Shown here in pieces: positions 52,592 through 61,465 of a stretch of DNA of 64,000 nt. Below the pieces are notes generated by a model. That model did not search any database. It worked only from the letters and a program-made list of their open reading frames with translations, and was not told the origin of the DNA. How positions within the stretch are numbered: the stretch's first letter is position 1; every line of letters starts with the position of its first letter. Both the position numbers and the translations under genes were made by a program. The stretch is from Hyphomicrobiaceae bacterium (lineage in GTDB: Bacteria > Pseudomonadota > Alphaproteobacteria > Rhizobiales > Devosiaceae), in the NCBI GenBank assembly GCA_020638065.1, contig JACKJG010000002.1:186001-250000 (forward strand), in the 5' to 3' direction.

Positions 52592-53779
52592 TCAGCGCGC
52601 TGGCGGGTGTTCGTGCGGCCTGTTCAGTTCCAGGTCCGGCGACAACCGCACCCCAAAACCCGGCCGGTCCGGGAGCTTGAGTTTGCCGTTGACCGGCACC
52701 GGTTCGTCCAGCAGCATCGGAGAGAACATCGGCACCACCTTGTCGGCCTTCGGCGCCATCATCAGAAACTCGGCGAAGGGGCTGTTGTGACGCGTGATGA
52801 CGAAATGGTAGCTGTAAACGCTCGACCCGTGCGGGATAACCAGCTTCTGATGGGCATCGGCAAGCGCCGAAATCTTCAGTAATTCCGTCAGGCCGCCGCA
52901 CCAGCCCACGTCGGGCTGAAGAATGTCACAACATTCCATTTCGAGCAGCATACGGAAGCCCCAGCGGGTGGCCTCATGTTCGCCGGTCGAAATCATCATC
53001 CCCTTGGGCGCGTTCTGGCGTAGGTCCCGGTAGCCCCAGTAATCGTCGGGCGGCAGGGCCTCCTCGAGCCATTTCAGGCCAAATTCGTGCGCTCTCTGCG
53101 CCAGCTTGGTGGCATAATTGACGTCCAGACTCATCCAGCAATCGAACATCAGCCAGAAATCGTCGCCGACGCGATTGCGCATCTTTTCAAGATGATCGAG
53201 GCTGCGCTGCATGCCTTCCGCGCCATCGGACGGACTGTTTTGCAATGGCATCTTGCCGCCGATGAAACCCATGTCCTTGGCAAGATCCGGACGGGCGCCT
53301 GTGGCATAGAATTGCTGCTCGTCGCGCACCGCGCCACCGATCATGGCGTAGACCGGCTCCTGACGCAGATTGCCCAGAAGGTCCCAGAGGGCCAGATCAA
53401 CGCCGGAAATCGCATTCAGGACCACGCCGCGCCGTCCGTAAAAGAGCGTTGCGTTGAACATCTGGTCCCAGATGCGCTCGACATCCGCCGGGTTCGCCCC
53501 TTCCACAAAGCGCGACAGGTGTTTTTCGACGATGAAGGCGCCGATTTCCCCACCCGTGGTAACGGCGAAACCGGTGGTGCCGTCTTCGGCCTCGACTTCC
53601 ACAAGCAGGGTGCCAAGAACATTCAGACCGAAGCTTTGCCGGCTTTGGGCATATTCGGGATATTTCGACATGGGCGTTGCGATGCGCTCGTCGATCCAGT
53701 GATCGGCACCCTGATCGTGGTAGTCTGCACCGCCGCCCCGAATTGTGAATGCCCGAATGTGCTTGATCTTGGGGAACAT
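52592..53779 (-). CDS. rhmD: L-rhamnonate dehydratase
   Basis: 395 residues from ATG 53779. Enolase superfamily, RhmD subgroup: metal-ligand segments FDCWMSLDVNYATKLA, KWLEEALPPDDYWGYRDL and STGEHEATRWGF, then CCDILQPDVGWCGGLTELL and the catalytic-His region VIPHGSSVYSYHFVITRHN. These blocks match E. coli RhmD closely as I remember it. It turns L-rhamnonate into 2-keto-3-deoxy-L-rhamnonate. Last gene of the transporter operon. Confidence 0.92.
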   Translation of the reverse strand: MFPKIKHIRAFTIRGGGADYHDQGADHWIDERIATPMSKYPEYAQSRQSFGLNVLGTLLVEVEAEDGTTGFAVTTGGEIGAFIVEKHLSRFVEGANPADVERIWDQMFNATLFYGRRGVVLNAISGVDLALWDLLGNLRQEPVYAMIGGAVRDEQQFYATGARPDLAKDMGFIGGKMPLQNSPSDGAEGMQRSLDHLEKMRNRVGDDFWLMFDCWMSLDVNYATKLAQRAHEFGLKWLEEALPPDDYWGYRDLRQNAPKGMMISTGEHEATRWGFRMLLEMECCDILQPDVGWCGGLTELLKISALADAHQKLVIPHGSSVYSYHFVITRHNSPFAEFLMMAPKADKVVPMFSPMLLDEPVPVNGKLKLPDRPGFGVRLSPDLELNRPHEHPPAR

Positions 53780-53848
53780 GTCCTGCCTCGTTTGAAACTG
53801 GTCCGCGCCGGGCAATCGCCGAACGGCGGGTCTCCAGAAATCGGTTTT

Positions 53849-54604
53849 CTAGTAAGTCGCCCGCCCGCCGGAGAGATCAAAGGTCGCGGCGGTGGTGAAG
53901 GAATTTTCCTCGGTCGCCAGCCAGCAGATCATCGACGCTGCTTCGGACAGTTCGAGCATGCGGCCGCGCGGAATCTTTGAGACGATCATTTCGAGAAATG
54001 CAGGGTCCTGACTGAGCGCGAGGGTCGTTTTTGCGACTGCCGGCGTGACCGCATTCACAGCGATGTCGTAGGCTGCCAATTCCTTGCCGAGCGACTTGGT
54101 GAGCGCCAGAACGGCGGCCTTCATGGACGAATAGGCCGGCGCCTTGGGATTGCCTTCCTTGCCAGCGACCGAGCTGACGTTGACGATGCGCCCGTAATTC
54201 TTCTCGATCATGTGCGGCACGACCTCGCGACAGACCATGAAGGTGCCGATCAGACCAATGTGAACGACGTCGGAAAAGGCCTGAACCGGATATTCCCAGG
54301 TCGGGGCATTGGGTCCGACAATCGCGGCATTGTTGATCAGGATATCAATCTTGCCGAACTTTTCCAGAGTTGCAGCGACACCGGATGCGATCGATTCCTG
54401 ATCGCCGATATTGGTGTTGAGCGCGAGCAATCGATCTTCTCCGACGCCGAGCGATGCGTGCAGCTGGTCGAGCAGTTTTTGATCTATGTCCCAGATGCAC
54501 ACATTGGCGCCACCGGAAAGAAGGCGCTGGGCAACCGTGTAGCCGATGCCCTGGCCACCGCCGGTGACGATGGCGGTGCGGTTCGAAAAATCATAGGTGT
54601 TCAT
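53849..54604 (-). CDS. Short-chain dehydrogenase/reductase (probable 2-keto-3-deoxy-L-rhamnonate dehydrogenase)
   Basis: 251 residues. SDR motifs TGGGQGIGYTVAQ, NNAAIVG, catalytic Ser (VNVSSVAGKEG) and YSSMK. It resembles dehydrogenases of deoxy-keto sugar acids (LRA5-like, 2-keto-3-deoxy-L-fuconate dehydrogenase). Placed between the binding-protein gene and rhmD, it would act straight after the dehydratase, producing a 2,4-diketo acid. It could instead be the L-rhamnose 1-dehydrogenase, with the aldo/keto reductase serving another sugar. Confidence 0.8.
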   Translation of the reverse strand: MNTYDFSNRTAIVTGGGQGIGYTVAQRLLSGGANVCIWDIDQKLLDQLHASLGVGEDRLLALNTNIGDQESIASGVAATLEKFGKIDILINNAAIVGPNAPTWEYPVQAFSDVVHIGLIGTFMVCREVVPHMIEKNYGRIVNVSSVAGKEGNPKAPAYSSMKAAVLALTKSLGKELAAYDIAVNAVTPAVAKTTLALSQDPAFLEMIVSKIPRGRMLELSEAASMICWLATEENSFTTAATFDLSGGRATY

Positions 54605-54626
54605 GTGGATGGGTCCAGCATTTGAG

Positions 54627-54656
54627 AAAAACGGGTGCCGGGAATGCCGGCACCCG
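54627..54656 (-). terminator. Intrinsic terminator/attenuator after the rhamnose SBP gene
   Basis: CGGGTGCCGG (54632-54641) and CCGGCACCCG (54647-54656) form a perfect 10-bp stem with a 5-nt loop; on the minus strand it is followed by TTTTT (54631-54627). It lies 16 bp after the SBP stop and inside the operon, so it should end most transcripts there and let a fraction reach the SDR and rhmD genes. Confidence 0.85.
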
Positions 54657-54672
54657 CAGGTTTGGTCTCAAC

Positions 54673-55671
54673 CTAGAAGTTGAACTCGTCAATATTGCTG
54701 GCGTTGAACGTCGTCAGCGCAGACTGGGTATTGATCGAGTGACCCTCGTTGATGGTGATGGTGCCGAGGTTGGGAACCTCGAAGGTCGAACCCACGTCGG
54801 TGGTTGCATTGCCGTTTTTCAGGTCGACGGCGAAGTGGGCTGCCAGCCAGCCTTCATTGTAAGGCGACCACAGCTGGAAGGCTTCGACGGTGCCGTCCTT
54901 GACGAAGTCACGCATTTCGCTCGGCAGACCAAGACCGGTCACCTTGACCTGGTCGGCAATGCCGCGGCTCTGCACGACCTGGGCGGCCGCTGCGATACCC
55001 ACGGTGGTTGGGGCAATAACGCCCTTCAGGTCAGGATAGTTGGCCAGAAGTGCTTCCATTTCGGTGGTCGATTTTTCCGGCTGATCGTCGCCGTAAACGG
55101 TCGCCACAAGGCTCATGTTCGCATATTTCGAATCGTTGGCGAGCGTTTCGTTCATGCCTTCGATCCAGAAATTCTGGTCCGGAGCCTCGGTGGTGGCCGA
55201 AAGGATGGCGATTTCGCCTTGATAGCCGATCAGCGAACCGACCATTTCGACCTGATCCGCACCAACTTTGGTGAAGTCGGTCGGCAGGATGGTTGCATCG
55301 CGATGCTCTTCGTTGCCGGTGATGTCGCCATTCACCGTCAGAATGATGATGCCTTTTTCACGGGCGCTGTCGAAGACCTGATTAAGCGCATCCGGGCTGT
55401 TCGGCGAAATGGCGATCACGTCCACGCCACGCTGAATCTGCGCTTCGATGAAGGGGATCTGCGACGTCGCTTCAGCGGTTGCGGGAGCCACGAATTCGAA
55501 ATTGCAGGCGATGACCTGGCATGCATCGACAAATCCCTGGGTCAGGGAGTCGAAATATGGATTGCCGGTGTTCTTGCCCACGAAAACGATTTCCGTCTTG
55601 TCCTGGGCATAGGCGGCACCACCGGTCAGCATGAGTGCAGCGGTGATTGCGAGTAGAGAAGATTTTAGCAC
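54673..55671 (-). CDS. rhaS: Rhamnose ABC transporter substrate-binding protein
   Basis: 332 residues with a GTG start 8 nt after GGAGGAAA. Signal peptide LLAITAALMLTGGAAYAQ. Periplasmic-binding-protein type I fold: IVFVGKNTGNPYFDSLTQGF, GVDVIAISPNSPDALNQVFD, ATILPTDFTKVGADQVEMVG, GVIAPTTVGIAAAAQ. It clusters with rhizobial RhaS binding proteins, and the surrounding RhaM and rhamnonate dehydratase support L-rhamnose as ligand. Confidence 0.88.
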   Translation of the reverse strand: MLKSSLLAITAALMLTGGAAYAQDKTEIVFVGKNTGNPYFDSLTQGFVDACQVIACNFEFVAPATAEATSQIPFIEAQIQRGVDVIAISPNSPDALNQVFDSAREKGIIILTVNGDITGNEEHRDATILPTDFTKVGADQVEMVGSLIGYQGEIAILSATTEAPDQNFWIEGMNETLANDSKYANMSLVATVYGDDQPEKSTTEMEALLANYPDLKGVIAPTTVGIAAAAQVVQSRGIADQVKVTGLGLPSEMRDFVKDGTVEAFQLWSPYNEGWLAAHFAVDLKNGNATTDVGSTFEVPNLGTITINEGHSINTQSALTTFNASNIDEFNF

Positions 55672-55719
55672 TGGTGTTTCCTCCGTTTGGTGATCCGGAT
55701 CTGCTCCGGTTGATGCCCG

Positions 55720-56715
55720 CTACCTCTGGGTGCGGGAATAGATGAAATTGGTTGCGATGATGGCGACAACGAGCAGAACGCCGAGCACGGTCAGCTGGAT
55801 CGCCGGCAGAAGATTGGCCACGGTCATGCCCGTGGACACGATGACGAGAAGCCATGCGGCAAGGAAGGTGCCCAGGATCGTGCCCCGGCCGCCGAAAATG
55901 TAGGTTCCCCCCAGCATGGCCATCAGGACCATCTGCAATTCGCCACCAAGGGCAATGTCGTAGCGAACCGAGCCAAGACGCGAAGCCGTCATCAGGCCAC
56001 CGACCGCACTCACAAGCCCGAGGGTGAGAAACAGCCCAACCTTGATCTGGTTGCTCTTGATGCCGGCATGTTTTGCAGCAATCGGATTGGTGCCGATCTG
56101 GTAGATCTGGCGCCCGATCGTGGTGGTTCCCAGAACAATTGCCAGAACGATGGCGACCAGCACGAAGATGATGACCGGGAGAGGAATATCGGCAATCAGA
56201 ACGTTGTTCACGCCGATGAACCAATCCGGCACGCGGATGGACCGGTCTCCAGCGATGACCTGCGCGAGACCACGATAGAAAATCAGCGTGCCGATGGTCA
56301 CAATGATCGAGGGTAATTGAAAGCGGATGACCATGAGTGCGTTCAGCGCGCCCATGGCGAGCCCCGCGAGAAGCCCCGCGGCAATGGCTATGGGCATCGG
56401 CACCCCGGCGGCCTGGACATAGGCGAAAATCGCCGCAGACAGGGCCATGTTGGCGGCGGCGGAGAGGTCGATTTCGCCAGAGATGATGACCATGGTCAGG
56501 ACCAGCGCCGCGATGGACAGCTCGGCCGTCAGGGTGAAGCTGCGCAGGATGTAGTTGACGTCCAGGAAGAATGGCGAGAGCAGGCTGCCGACATAGATGC
56601 CGATGACGAGCAGAATGAAGGTCATGAGCTCGGGACGAACGAGCATGACATGCCACGCCGGCCGGGCCTTGACGATTTCGCGCGCTTGCATCGAGGTTGT
56701 GGTGCTCTCGGTCAT
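55720..56715 (-). CDS. rhaP: Rhamnose ABC transporter permease (RhaP/RhaQ)
   Basis: 331 residues from ATG 56715; the open frame extends 149 codons further, but that part is only antisense shadow within the preceding permease gene. About ten hydrophobic helices of the BPD_transp_2 family (SFTLTAELSIAALVLTMVIISGEIDLSAAA; GRGTILGTFLAAWLLVIVSTGM). Overlaps the other permease by ATGA. P and Q assignment between the two is arbitrary. Confidence 0.88.
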   Translation of the reverse strand: MTESTTTSMQAREIVKARPAWHVMLVRPELMTFILLVIGIYVGSLLSPFFLDVNYILRSFTLTAELSIAALVLTMVIISGEIDLSAAANMALSAAIFAYVQAAGVPMPIAIAAGLLAGLAMGALNALMVIRFQLPSIIVTIGTLIFYRGLAQVIAGDRSIRVPDWFIGVNNVLIADIPLPVIIFVLVAIVLAIVLGTTTIGRQIYQIGTNPIAAKHAGIKSNQIKVGLFLTLGLVSAVGGLMTASRLGSVRYDIALGGELQMVLMAMLGGTYIFGGRGTILGTFLAAWLLVIVSTGMTVANLLPAIQLTVLGVLLVVAIIATNFIYSRTQR

Positions 56716-57704
56716 GTTCGTTTCCGTCCCAGAGAAAGCGGTGCAATGCCGCGCGACCGGACGGAGCGGTCGATCAGGAGGGCGATCAGAATAACGGCTC
56801 CGAAGATGGCGTTCTGCGAGGTACCCGGGATGCCAAGAAATGGGAGAGCCGCGCCGACGCAGCCGAGAAGCAGGACGCCGAGAATGGTACCGAGAACGGT
56901 TCCAACGCCGCCATTGATCGACACGCCACCAATAACGACTGCGGCGATGACCTGAAACTCGAAGCCATAGCCCGTGTTGGATGGATTCACGAAGCCCCAG
57001 CGGCTGGCATACATGATGCCGGCGAGTCCGGCGAGCGCACCGGACAGTGCAAAGACGAGAATGGTCACGCGGTTGGTGCTGATGCCGCGCAGGGGCGCCG
57101 CCTCGGGGTTTGAACCCAGAGCATAGATCTGCCGGCCGACCCTCGTGTGCATGACAAACCAATAGGTGAGCAGCGCCACGCCGAACGCCATGAAGATGAT
57201 CCAGGGAATCCCGAAGATCGGCGATGTCTGCGACATGGCCTTGAGCGCCGAGGGGATGTATTGCCGGTCGACCTGTCTCGCATCGGAGATGATGAAGGTC
57301 AGACCGCGATAAAGATTAAGCGTGCCCAGTGTCACGATGATCGAGGGAAGCCGGAACGCCGTAATCAGAACACCGTTGAAGAGACCGAGGAGCGTGCCGG
57401 TTCCAATGGCGACGGCGAAGCCGAGAGGCCACCAGATTTCAGGCATGTCGCGAAACATCATGCCCGTGACCATCGCGGCAAATCCGAGGGTCGAACCGAT
57501 AGACAGGTCCACATGCCGGGCGATGAGGACCATCATCTGGCCCATCGCGGCAATCATGACCAACGGCACCAGCAACAGGATGATGCGCAGGCCATTGAGC
57601 GTCAGGAAGTTGGGCTTGACGACGCCGACCGCGAGACAAAAAAGCACGATCATCACGGCAATGCCTGCTTCCCGGCGGAGCAATATGGCGCGCAACTGGT
57701 TCAT
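56712..57704 (-). CDS. rhaQ: Rhamnose ABC transporter permease (RhaQ/RhaP)
   Basis: 330 residues. BPD_transp_2 permease with GQMMVLIARHVDLSIGSTLGFAAM, VTLGTLNLYRGLTF and VSINGGVGTVLGTILGVLLLG, typical of ribose/rhamnose-type CUT2 importers. The two permeases presumably form a heterodimer, as in rhizobial rhaPQ. Overlaps the ATPase gene by ATGA. Confidence 0.9.
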   Translation of the reverse strand: MNQLRAILLRREAGIAVMIVLFCLAVGVVKPNFLTLNGLRIILLLVPLVMIAAMGQMMVLIARHVDLSIGSTLGFAAMVTGMMFRDMPEIWWPLGFAVAIGTGTLLGLFNGVLITAFRLPSIIVTLGTLNLYRGLTFIISDARQVDRQYIPSALKAMSQTSPIFGIPWIIFMAFGVALLTYWFVMHTRVGRQIYALGSNPEAAPLRGISTNRVTILVFALSGALAGLAGIMYASRWGFVNPSNTGYGFEFQVIAAVVIGGVSINGGVGTVLGTILGVLLLGCVGAALPFLGIPGTSQNAIFGAVILIALLIDRSVRSRGIAPLSLGRKRT

Positions 57705-59209
57705 GCGGCGGCTCCGGTGCGCGGCACGGCCGCCTGCATGACGTTTTCCTGGGTTGCTTCGGCCCGCGGGATTTCCGCGGTCAGCCGGCCTTCAGACATA
57801 ACCAGAATGCGATCGCACAGGGTCAGGAGTTCAGGCAGTTCAGAGGAGATCAGCAAAATGGCGCGCCCGTCCTCTGCCAATTGCCCGATCATTTCGTAGA
57901 ATTCGGCCTTCACGCCGATGTCGATGCCGCGGGTCGGCTCATCGAGGATCAGGATTTCGGGGTCGGTGTGCAACCAGCGGGCAAGAATGGCCTTTTGCTG
58001 ATTGCCGCCGGACAATTCGCCAATCGGTTGCGACAGCGAGGCCAGACGGATCGACAGGTCCTTGACCGATTTGCTGGCCAGATCGCGCTCATGGGCGCGC
58101 TGAATGAAACCGCCAGGTGCGATCTTGCCCGGTATGGCGGCGGTGATGTTCTGTTCCACAGACAGAGTGGAGAAGATGCCGGCAACGGCCCGGTCCTCGG
58201 GCACAAAGGCCAGACCGAGGGCAATCGCATCGGACGGGTCGTGGATGGTCACCGGTTTGCCGTCAATCGCGATTGTGCCGGACTGGGCCGGAGCAACTCC
58301 GAAAAGCGCGCGGGCAACATCGGTGCGGCCTGCGCCCACCAACCCGCCGAGACCAACGATCTCGCCACGGCGAACCAGGAAACTGATATCCTCGAATTTG
58401 CCCGGCAGGCCGAGGCCCTTCACGTCAAGCGCAGCCTCGCCGATCTCGGCGCGATGCTTGTGCATGTATTTTTGCACCGGCCGGCCGATCATCAGGCGGA
58501 TAATATCGTCATCGGTCAGGTCATCGATCTTTTCGGTCGCGACCTTGTTGCCGTCCCGGAAAATCGTCACCCGGTCGCAGATCTGGCGCACCTCTTCGAG
58601 ACGGTGCGAAATGAAGACAATCGTGCGGCCCTCTTCGCGCAGCCGGCGGGCAATGTCGAACAGGGTTTCGACCTCGCGCGGGGTCAACGGCGCGGTCGGC
58701 TCGTCCATGATGATGAGCCGGGCGTCGGAGGCCAACGCCCGGGCGATTTCGACCATTTGCTGGTCGGCAATCGACAGACCGCGCATTGGCGCGGCGATAT
58801 CGATCGACACACCCAGCATATCCATCAGCGCGCGGGCTTCCTGCATGATCTCGGCCCAGGGAACCCTGCTCAGCCAATTGCCGCTCTTGCGCCCGAGAAC
58901 AAGGTTTTCGGCAACCGACAGGTCGGGGAAGGAAATCGGTTCCTGGTGGATCAGGACGATACCGAGGTTCTGGGCAACCAGCGGGCTCCTGATCTCGAGC
59001 GTTTCGCCCCTGAGGGCAAGAGTCCCACGCGTCGGCTGGTGCACGCCCGCCACGATTTTGGCGAAGGTCGATTTTCCGGCGCCATTCTCGCCAAGCAGGG
59101 CATGAATTTCGCCCGGCATCAGGTCGAGATCGACATCGCTGAGCACTTCGACACCAGCGAATTGCTTGGATATCCCGCGCGCTGTGAGCAATGGCGTCTG
59201 GTTGTCCAT
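57701..59209 (-). CDS. rhaT: Rhamnose ABC transporter ATPase (tandem CUT2 type)
   Basis: 502 residues with two ABC domains. First: Walker A GENGAGKST, signature LSIADQQMVEIARAL, Walker B LIIMDEPTAPL. Second: degenerate Walker A GLVGAGRTDVARALFG, signature LSGGNQQKAILARWL, Walker B ILILDEPTRGIDIG. The degenerate second P-loop is normal for CUT2 ATPases. The start is 6 bp after the aldo/keto reductase stop. Confidence 0.93.
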   Translation of the reverse strand: MDNQTPLLTARGISKQFAGVEVLSDVDLDLMPGEIHALLGENGAGKSTFAKIVAGVHQPTRGTLALRGETLEIRSPLVAQNLGIVLIHQEPISFPDLSVAENLVLGRKSGNWLSRVPWAEIMQEARALMDMLGVSIDIAAPMRGLSIADQQMVEIARALASDARLIIMDEPTAPLTPREVETLFDIARRLREEGRTIVFISHRLEEVRQICDRVTIFRDGNKVATEKIDDLTDDDIIRLMIGRPVQKYMHKHRAEIGEAALDVKGLGLPGKFEDISFLVRRGEIVGLGGLVGAGRTDVARALFGVAPAQSGTIAIDGKPVTIHDPSDAIALGLAFVPEDRAVAGIFSTLSVEQNITAAIPGKIAPGGFIQRAHERDLASKSVKDLSIRLASLSQPIGELSGGNQQKAILARWLHTDPEILILDEPTRGIDIGVKAEFYEMIGQLAEDGRAILLISSELPELLTLCDRILVMSEGRLTAEIPRAEATQENVMQAAVPRTGAAA

Positions 59210-59215
59210 TGACGG

Positions 59216-60250
59216 TCAGTCCTGATCCGGCGTTGGCGCGTCGGCGACGATCAGGCCCTCGGACTTGAGGTCCGACCAGAAGGATGCCGGAATGGCAGCC
59301 TGCAGCGAAGCCACATTCTGATTGATTTCTTCGGGGCGGGTGGCGCCGGGAATGATCGAGACGACGGCGGGATGGGCCAGCGGGAATTGCAGGGCTGCGG
59401 ATTGCAGCGAGACATTGTGCGCCTCGCAGACCGCCTCGATGCCGCGCACCTTTGCCTGCACGGCTTCGGGCGCAGCGGCATACCCGTACTTGCTGTCGCT
59501 TTTCGATCCGGTCGCGAGAATGCCCGAAGCGAACGGCGCGCCAATGATGACGCTCGTGTTCTTTTTCAGACAGTCCGCCATGCCGCCGTGAAGGCTGTCC
59601 TGATCGATCAGTGTGTAAGGCATGGCCACCAGCGCGAAATCGAGATCGACCTGCGGCGCCACCGTTTCAAGAGCCTCGGTGGTGTTGATGCCCATGCCGT
59701 AGGCTTTGATGTCGCCCGACGCCTTGAGCTCTTCGAGCGCTTTCATGCCCGTCGCAACCAGATCCTTCTGACGGGCGACAAAGTCATCAGGTGCATGGTA
59801 GGCGGAGTCTAGATCGTGAATGACGAGGGCATCGACCGTGTCGAGCGCAAGGCGCTGCAAAGCCTGCTCGTACGAGCGCATGATGCCGTCATAGGAATAA
59901 TCGAACCTGACCTCGAAATTGAGGCCGCCGACCCATGGCGCACGATCGAACGTTGCCGGGTTCTGGGGCCGGTGCAACGTGCGGCCCACCTTGGTGGTGA
60001 TCTGAAAGGACTCACGAGCGAGGGTGCGCAGAAAGCCCCCAAGACGATGCTCGGACAGGCCGCGCCCGTACCAGGCTGCGGTGTCGTAGTAACGCACGCC
60101 CGCGTCCCACGCCGCTTGCAGGGTTGCGCGAGATTCCTCTTCGGCCACCTTGGCGTAGAGTTCGCCGATATGCGCTGAACCGAAGCCGAAAATCGGCAGA
60201 TCAAGGCTGGTTTTTCCGACGGTGCGGCGGTCTGAAATGGCCAGAGTCAA
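59216..60250 (-). CDS. Aldo/keto reductase, sugar 1-dehydrogenase type
   Basis: 344 residues from a TTG at 60250, proposed because GGGAGGGAT sits 7 nt upstream and homology begins at about DLPIFGFGSAHIG. The open frame reaches 60472, but that would run through the operator region. Motifs: AGVRYYDTAAWYGRGLSEHRLG (Asp/Tyr), TTKVGRTL (Lys), VDALVIHDLD (His). It resembles D-threo-aldose/L-fucose 1-dehydrogenases, oxidising the sugar to its lactone with NAD(P). First gene of the seven-gene rhamnose operon. Confidence 0.82.
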   Translation of the reverse strand: MTLAISDRRTVGKTSLDLPIFGFGSAHIGELYAKVAEEESRATLQAAWDAGVRYYDTAAWYGRGLSEHRLGGFLRTLARESFQITTKVGRTLHRPQNPATFDRAPWVGGLNFEVRFDYSYDGIMRSYEQALQRLALDTVDALVIHDLDSAYHAPDDFVARQKDLVATGMKALEELKASGDIKAYGMGINTTEALETVAPQVDLDFALVAMPYTLIDQDSLHGGMADCLKKNTSVIIGAPFASGILATGSKSDSKYGYAAAPEAVQAKVRGIEAVCEAHNVSLQSAALQFPLAHPAVVSIIPGATRPEEINQNVASLQAAIPASFWSDLKSEGLIVADAPTPDQD

Positions 60251-60573
60251 ACCCGATCCCTCCCATAGTTTAGACGCGATCGCTTCTCTGGCGGTCGGCG
60301 CTTCCGGGCAACTTGTCAGACAAAAATTAGTTTGACAAGTCCAAATTTGGACGCCAAACCATGTTGAGGATTTGGACAACGCGGCGGCAAGATCGCGATC
60401 CATGAGGGAGTGGAAAACGGGCCCGCGATTTGAAGCGTTGCCGGGTTTCGTGAGCTGGGCTGCCCGCGCCATGCCGGTTAACAGCTACCGCTTTGCCGGA
60501 CTTCCTCGTTGTACTAGAAGCCGTATGGCGGCGCGCCCGCCAACGGCCAGCCAAACTATCGAGGGGGATACGG
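60251..60573. promoter_or_regulatory. Divergent rhamnose control region with clustered dyads
   Basis: 323 bp with no supported gene. TTGTCAGACAA (60313-60323) is an 11-bp perfect dyad of the FCD-GntR form. It lies inside a wider inverted repeat, ACTTGTCA (60311-60318) with TGACAAGT (60333-60340). Immediately adjacent is the 14-bp perfect palindrome GTCCAAATTTGGAC (60339-60352), and its half-site ATTTGGAC recurs at 60370-60377. The sites lie 61-127 bp before the aldo/keto reductase start and about 200 bp before the amidohydrolase, so they could control both directions. The GntR protein encoded at 61466 is the candidate ligand-responsive regulator. Confidence 0.65.
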
Positions 60574-61449
60574 ATGCCAGACTTTCCCATTATCGACACC
60601 CATTTGCACATCTGGGATTTCGATCGGCTGGACTATTCGGCGTTCAAGGGCCATCCCCTGTTCGGCAAGTCCTATCAGATCGAGGATTATCAGCGCGATT
60701 GCGGTGACCTTGAAATCGAAGCCATGGTGTTCCTCGAATGCTATGCCGACTTCACGCCAACCGGCGGCCAATACATCGAAGAGATCGAATTCGTCGAAGA
60801 CAGCGCCAAACGCGATCCACGCATCAGGGGGATCGTGCCCATGGCACCCCTCGAATGGGGTCAAAGGGTCGAACCCATGCTGGCGGAAATGAAAGAAAAG
60901 CATCCGAGCGTCAAAGGCATCCGCCGCATCGTCGAATTCGATGACGATCCGCGCGCTCTGACATTGAGCGATAATTTCATCGAGGGTGTGAACCTGCTCG
61001 GCAGGTTCGGATTTCACTTCGAGATCAACGTCAATCACACGCAGATGGACATCGTCCGGGAGTTCGTGAAACACATTCCCGAAGTTCCGATGATCCTCGA
61101 CCATTGCGGCAAGCCCGGCATCGAAGAAGGTGCCATCGATCAATATCGCGACGATGTACGCGAACTGGCGCAATGCCCCAATCTCTGGATCAAACTGTCC
61201 GATCTGCCTGTGGAAGCGGATCACCAGAACTGGACCGAGGCGGACCTTAGGCCTTACATCGATGCCACGTTCGAGACCTTCGGATTCGACCGGACGATCT
61301 ATGCGGGCGACTACCCGATCTGCCTGCAGGCCACGACCCTGCCGCGCTGGGTTGAGGTTCTGGATAATGCGCTGTCGGGTGCGTCGCAAACCGAGTTGAA
61401 GAAATTCTACCGCGACAACGCAAACAGCTTCTATCGGCTCGGATTATAG
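60574..61449 (+). CDS. Amidohydrolase, probable L-rhamnono/fucono-lactonase
   Basis: 291 residues from ATG 60574 behind GAGGGGGA. COG3618-type TIM barrel: DTHLHIWDFDRLDYSAF with the metal His pair, VFLECYADFT, MILDHCGKPGIEEG, LWIKLSDLPVEA and the C-terminal IYAGDYPICLQAT. In sugar-acid pathways this family opens 1,4- or 1,5-lactones to the acid. Here it would convert the dehydrogenase product to L-rhamnonate. Followed after 16 bp by the regulator gene. Confidence 0.87.
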   Translation: MPDFPIIDTHLHIWDFDRLDYSAFKGHPLFGKSYQIEDYQRDCGDLEIEAMVFLECYADFTPTGGQYIEEIEFVEDSAKRDPRIRGIVPMAPLEWGQRVEPMLAEMKEKHPSVKGIRRIVEFDDDPRALTLSDNFIEGVNLLGRFGFHFEINVNHTQMDIVREFVKHIPEVPMILDHCGKPGIEEGAIDQYRDDVRELAQCPNLWIKLSDLPVEADHQNWTEADLRPYIDATFETFGFDRTIYAGDYPICLQATTLPRWVEVLDNALSGASQTELKKFYRDNANSFYRLGL

Positions 61450-61465
61450 GAATTTGGTGCGGGAT

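Noticed and set aside
56716..57162. Long N-terminal extension of the rhaP reading frame
   Set aside because: The 149 extra codons overlap rhaQ in another frame and encode an Arg/His-rich chain. The hydrophilic MTESTTTSMQ start at 56715 with an ATGA junction is the real one.
57881..59212. 443-codon plus-strand frame opposite the rhamnose ATPase
   Set aside because: Antisense shadow of an unmistakable two-domain ABC ATPase; the same holds for 54622-55656 opposite rhaS and 53087-53980 opposite rhmD.
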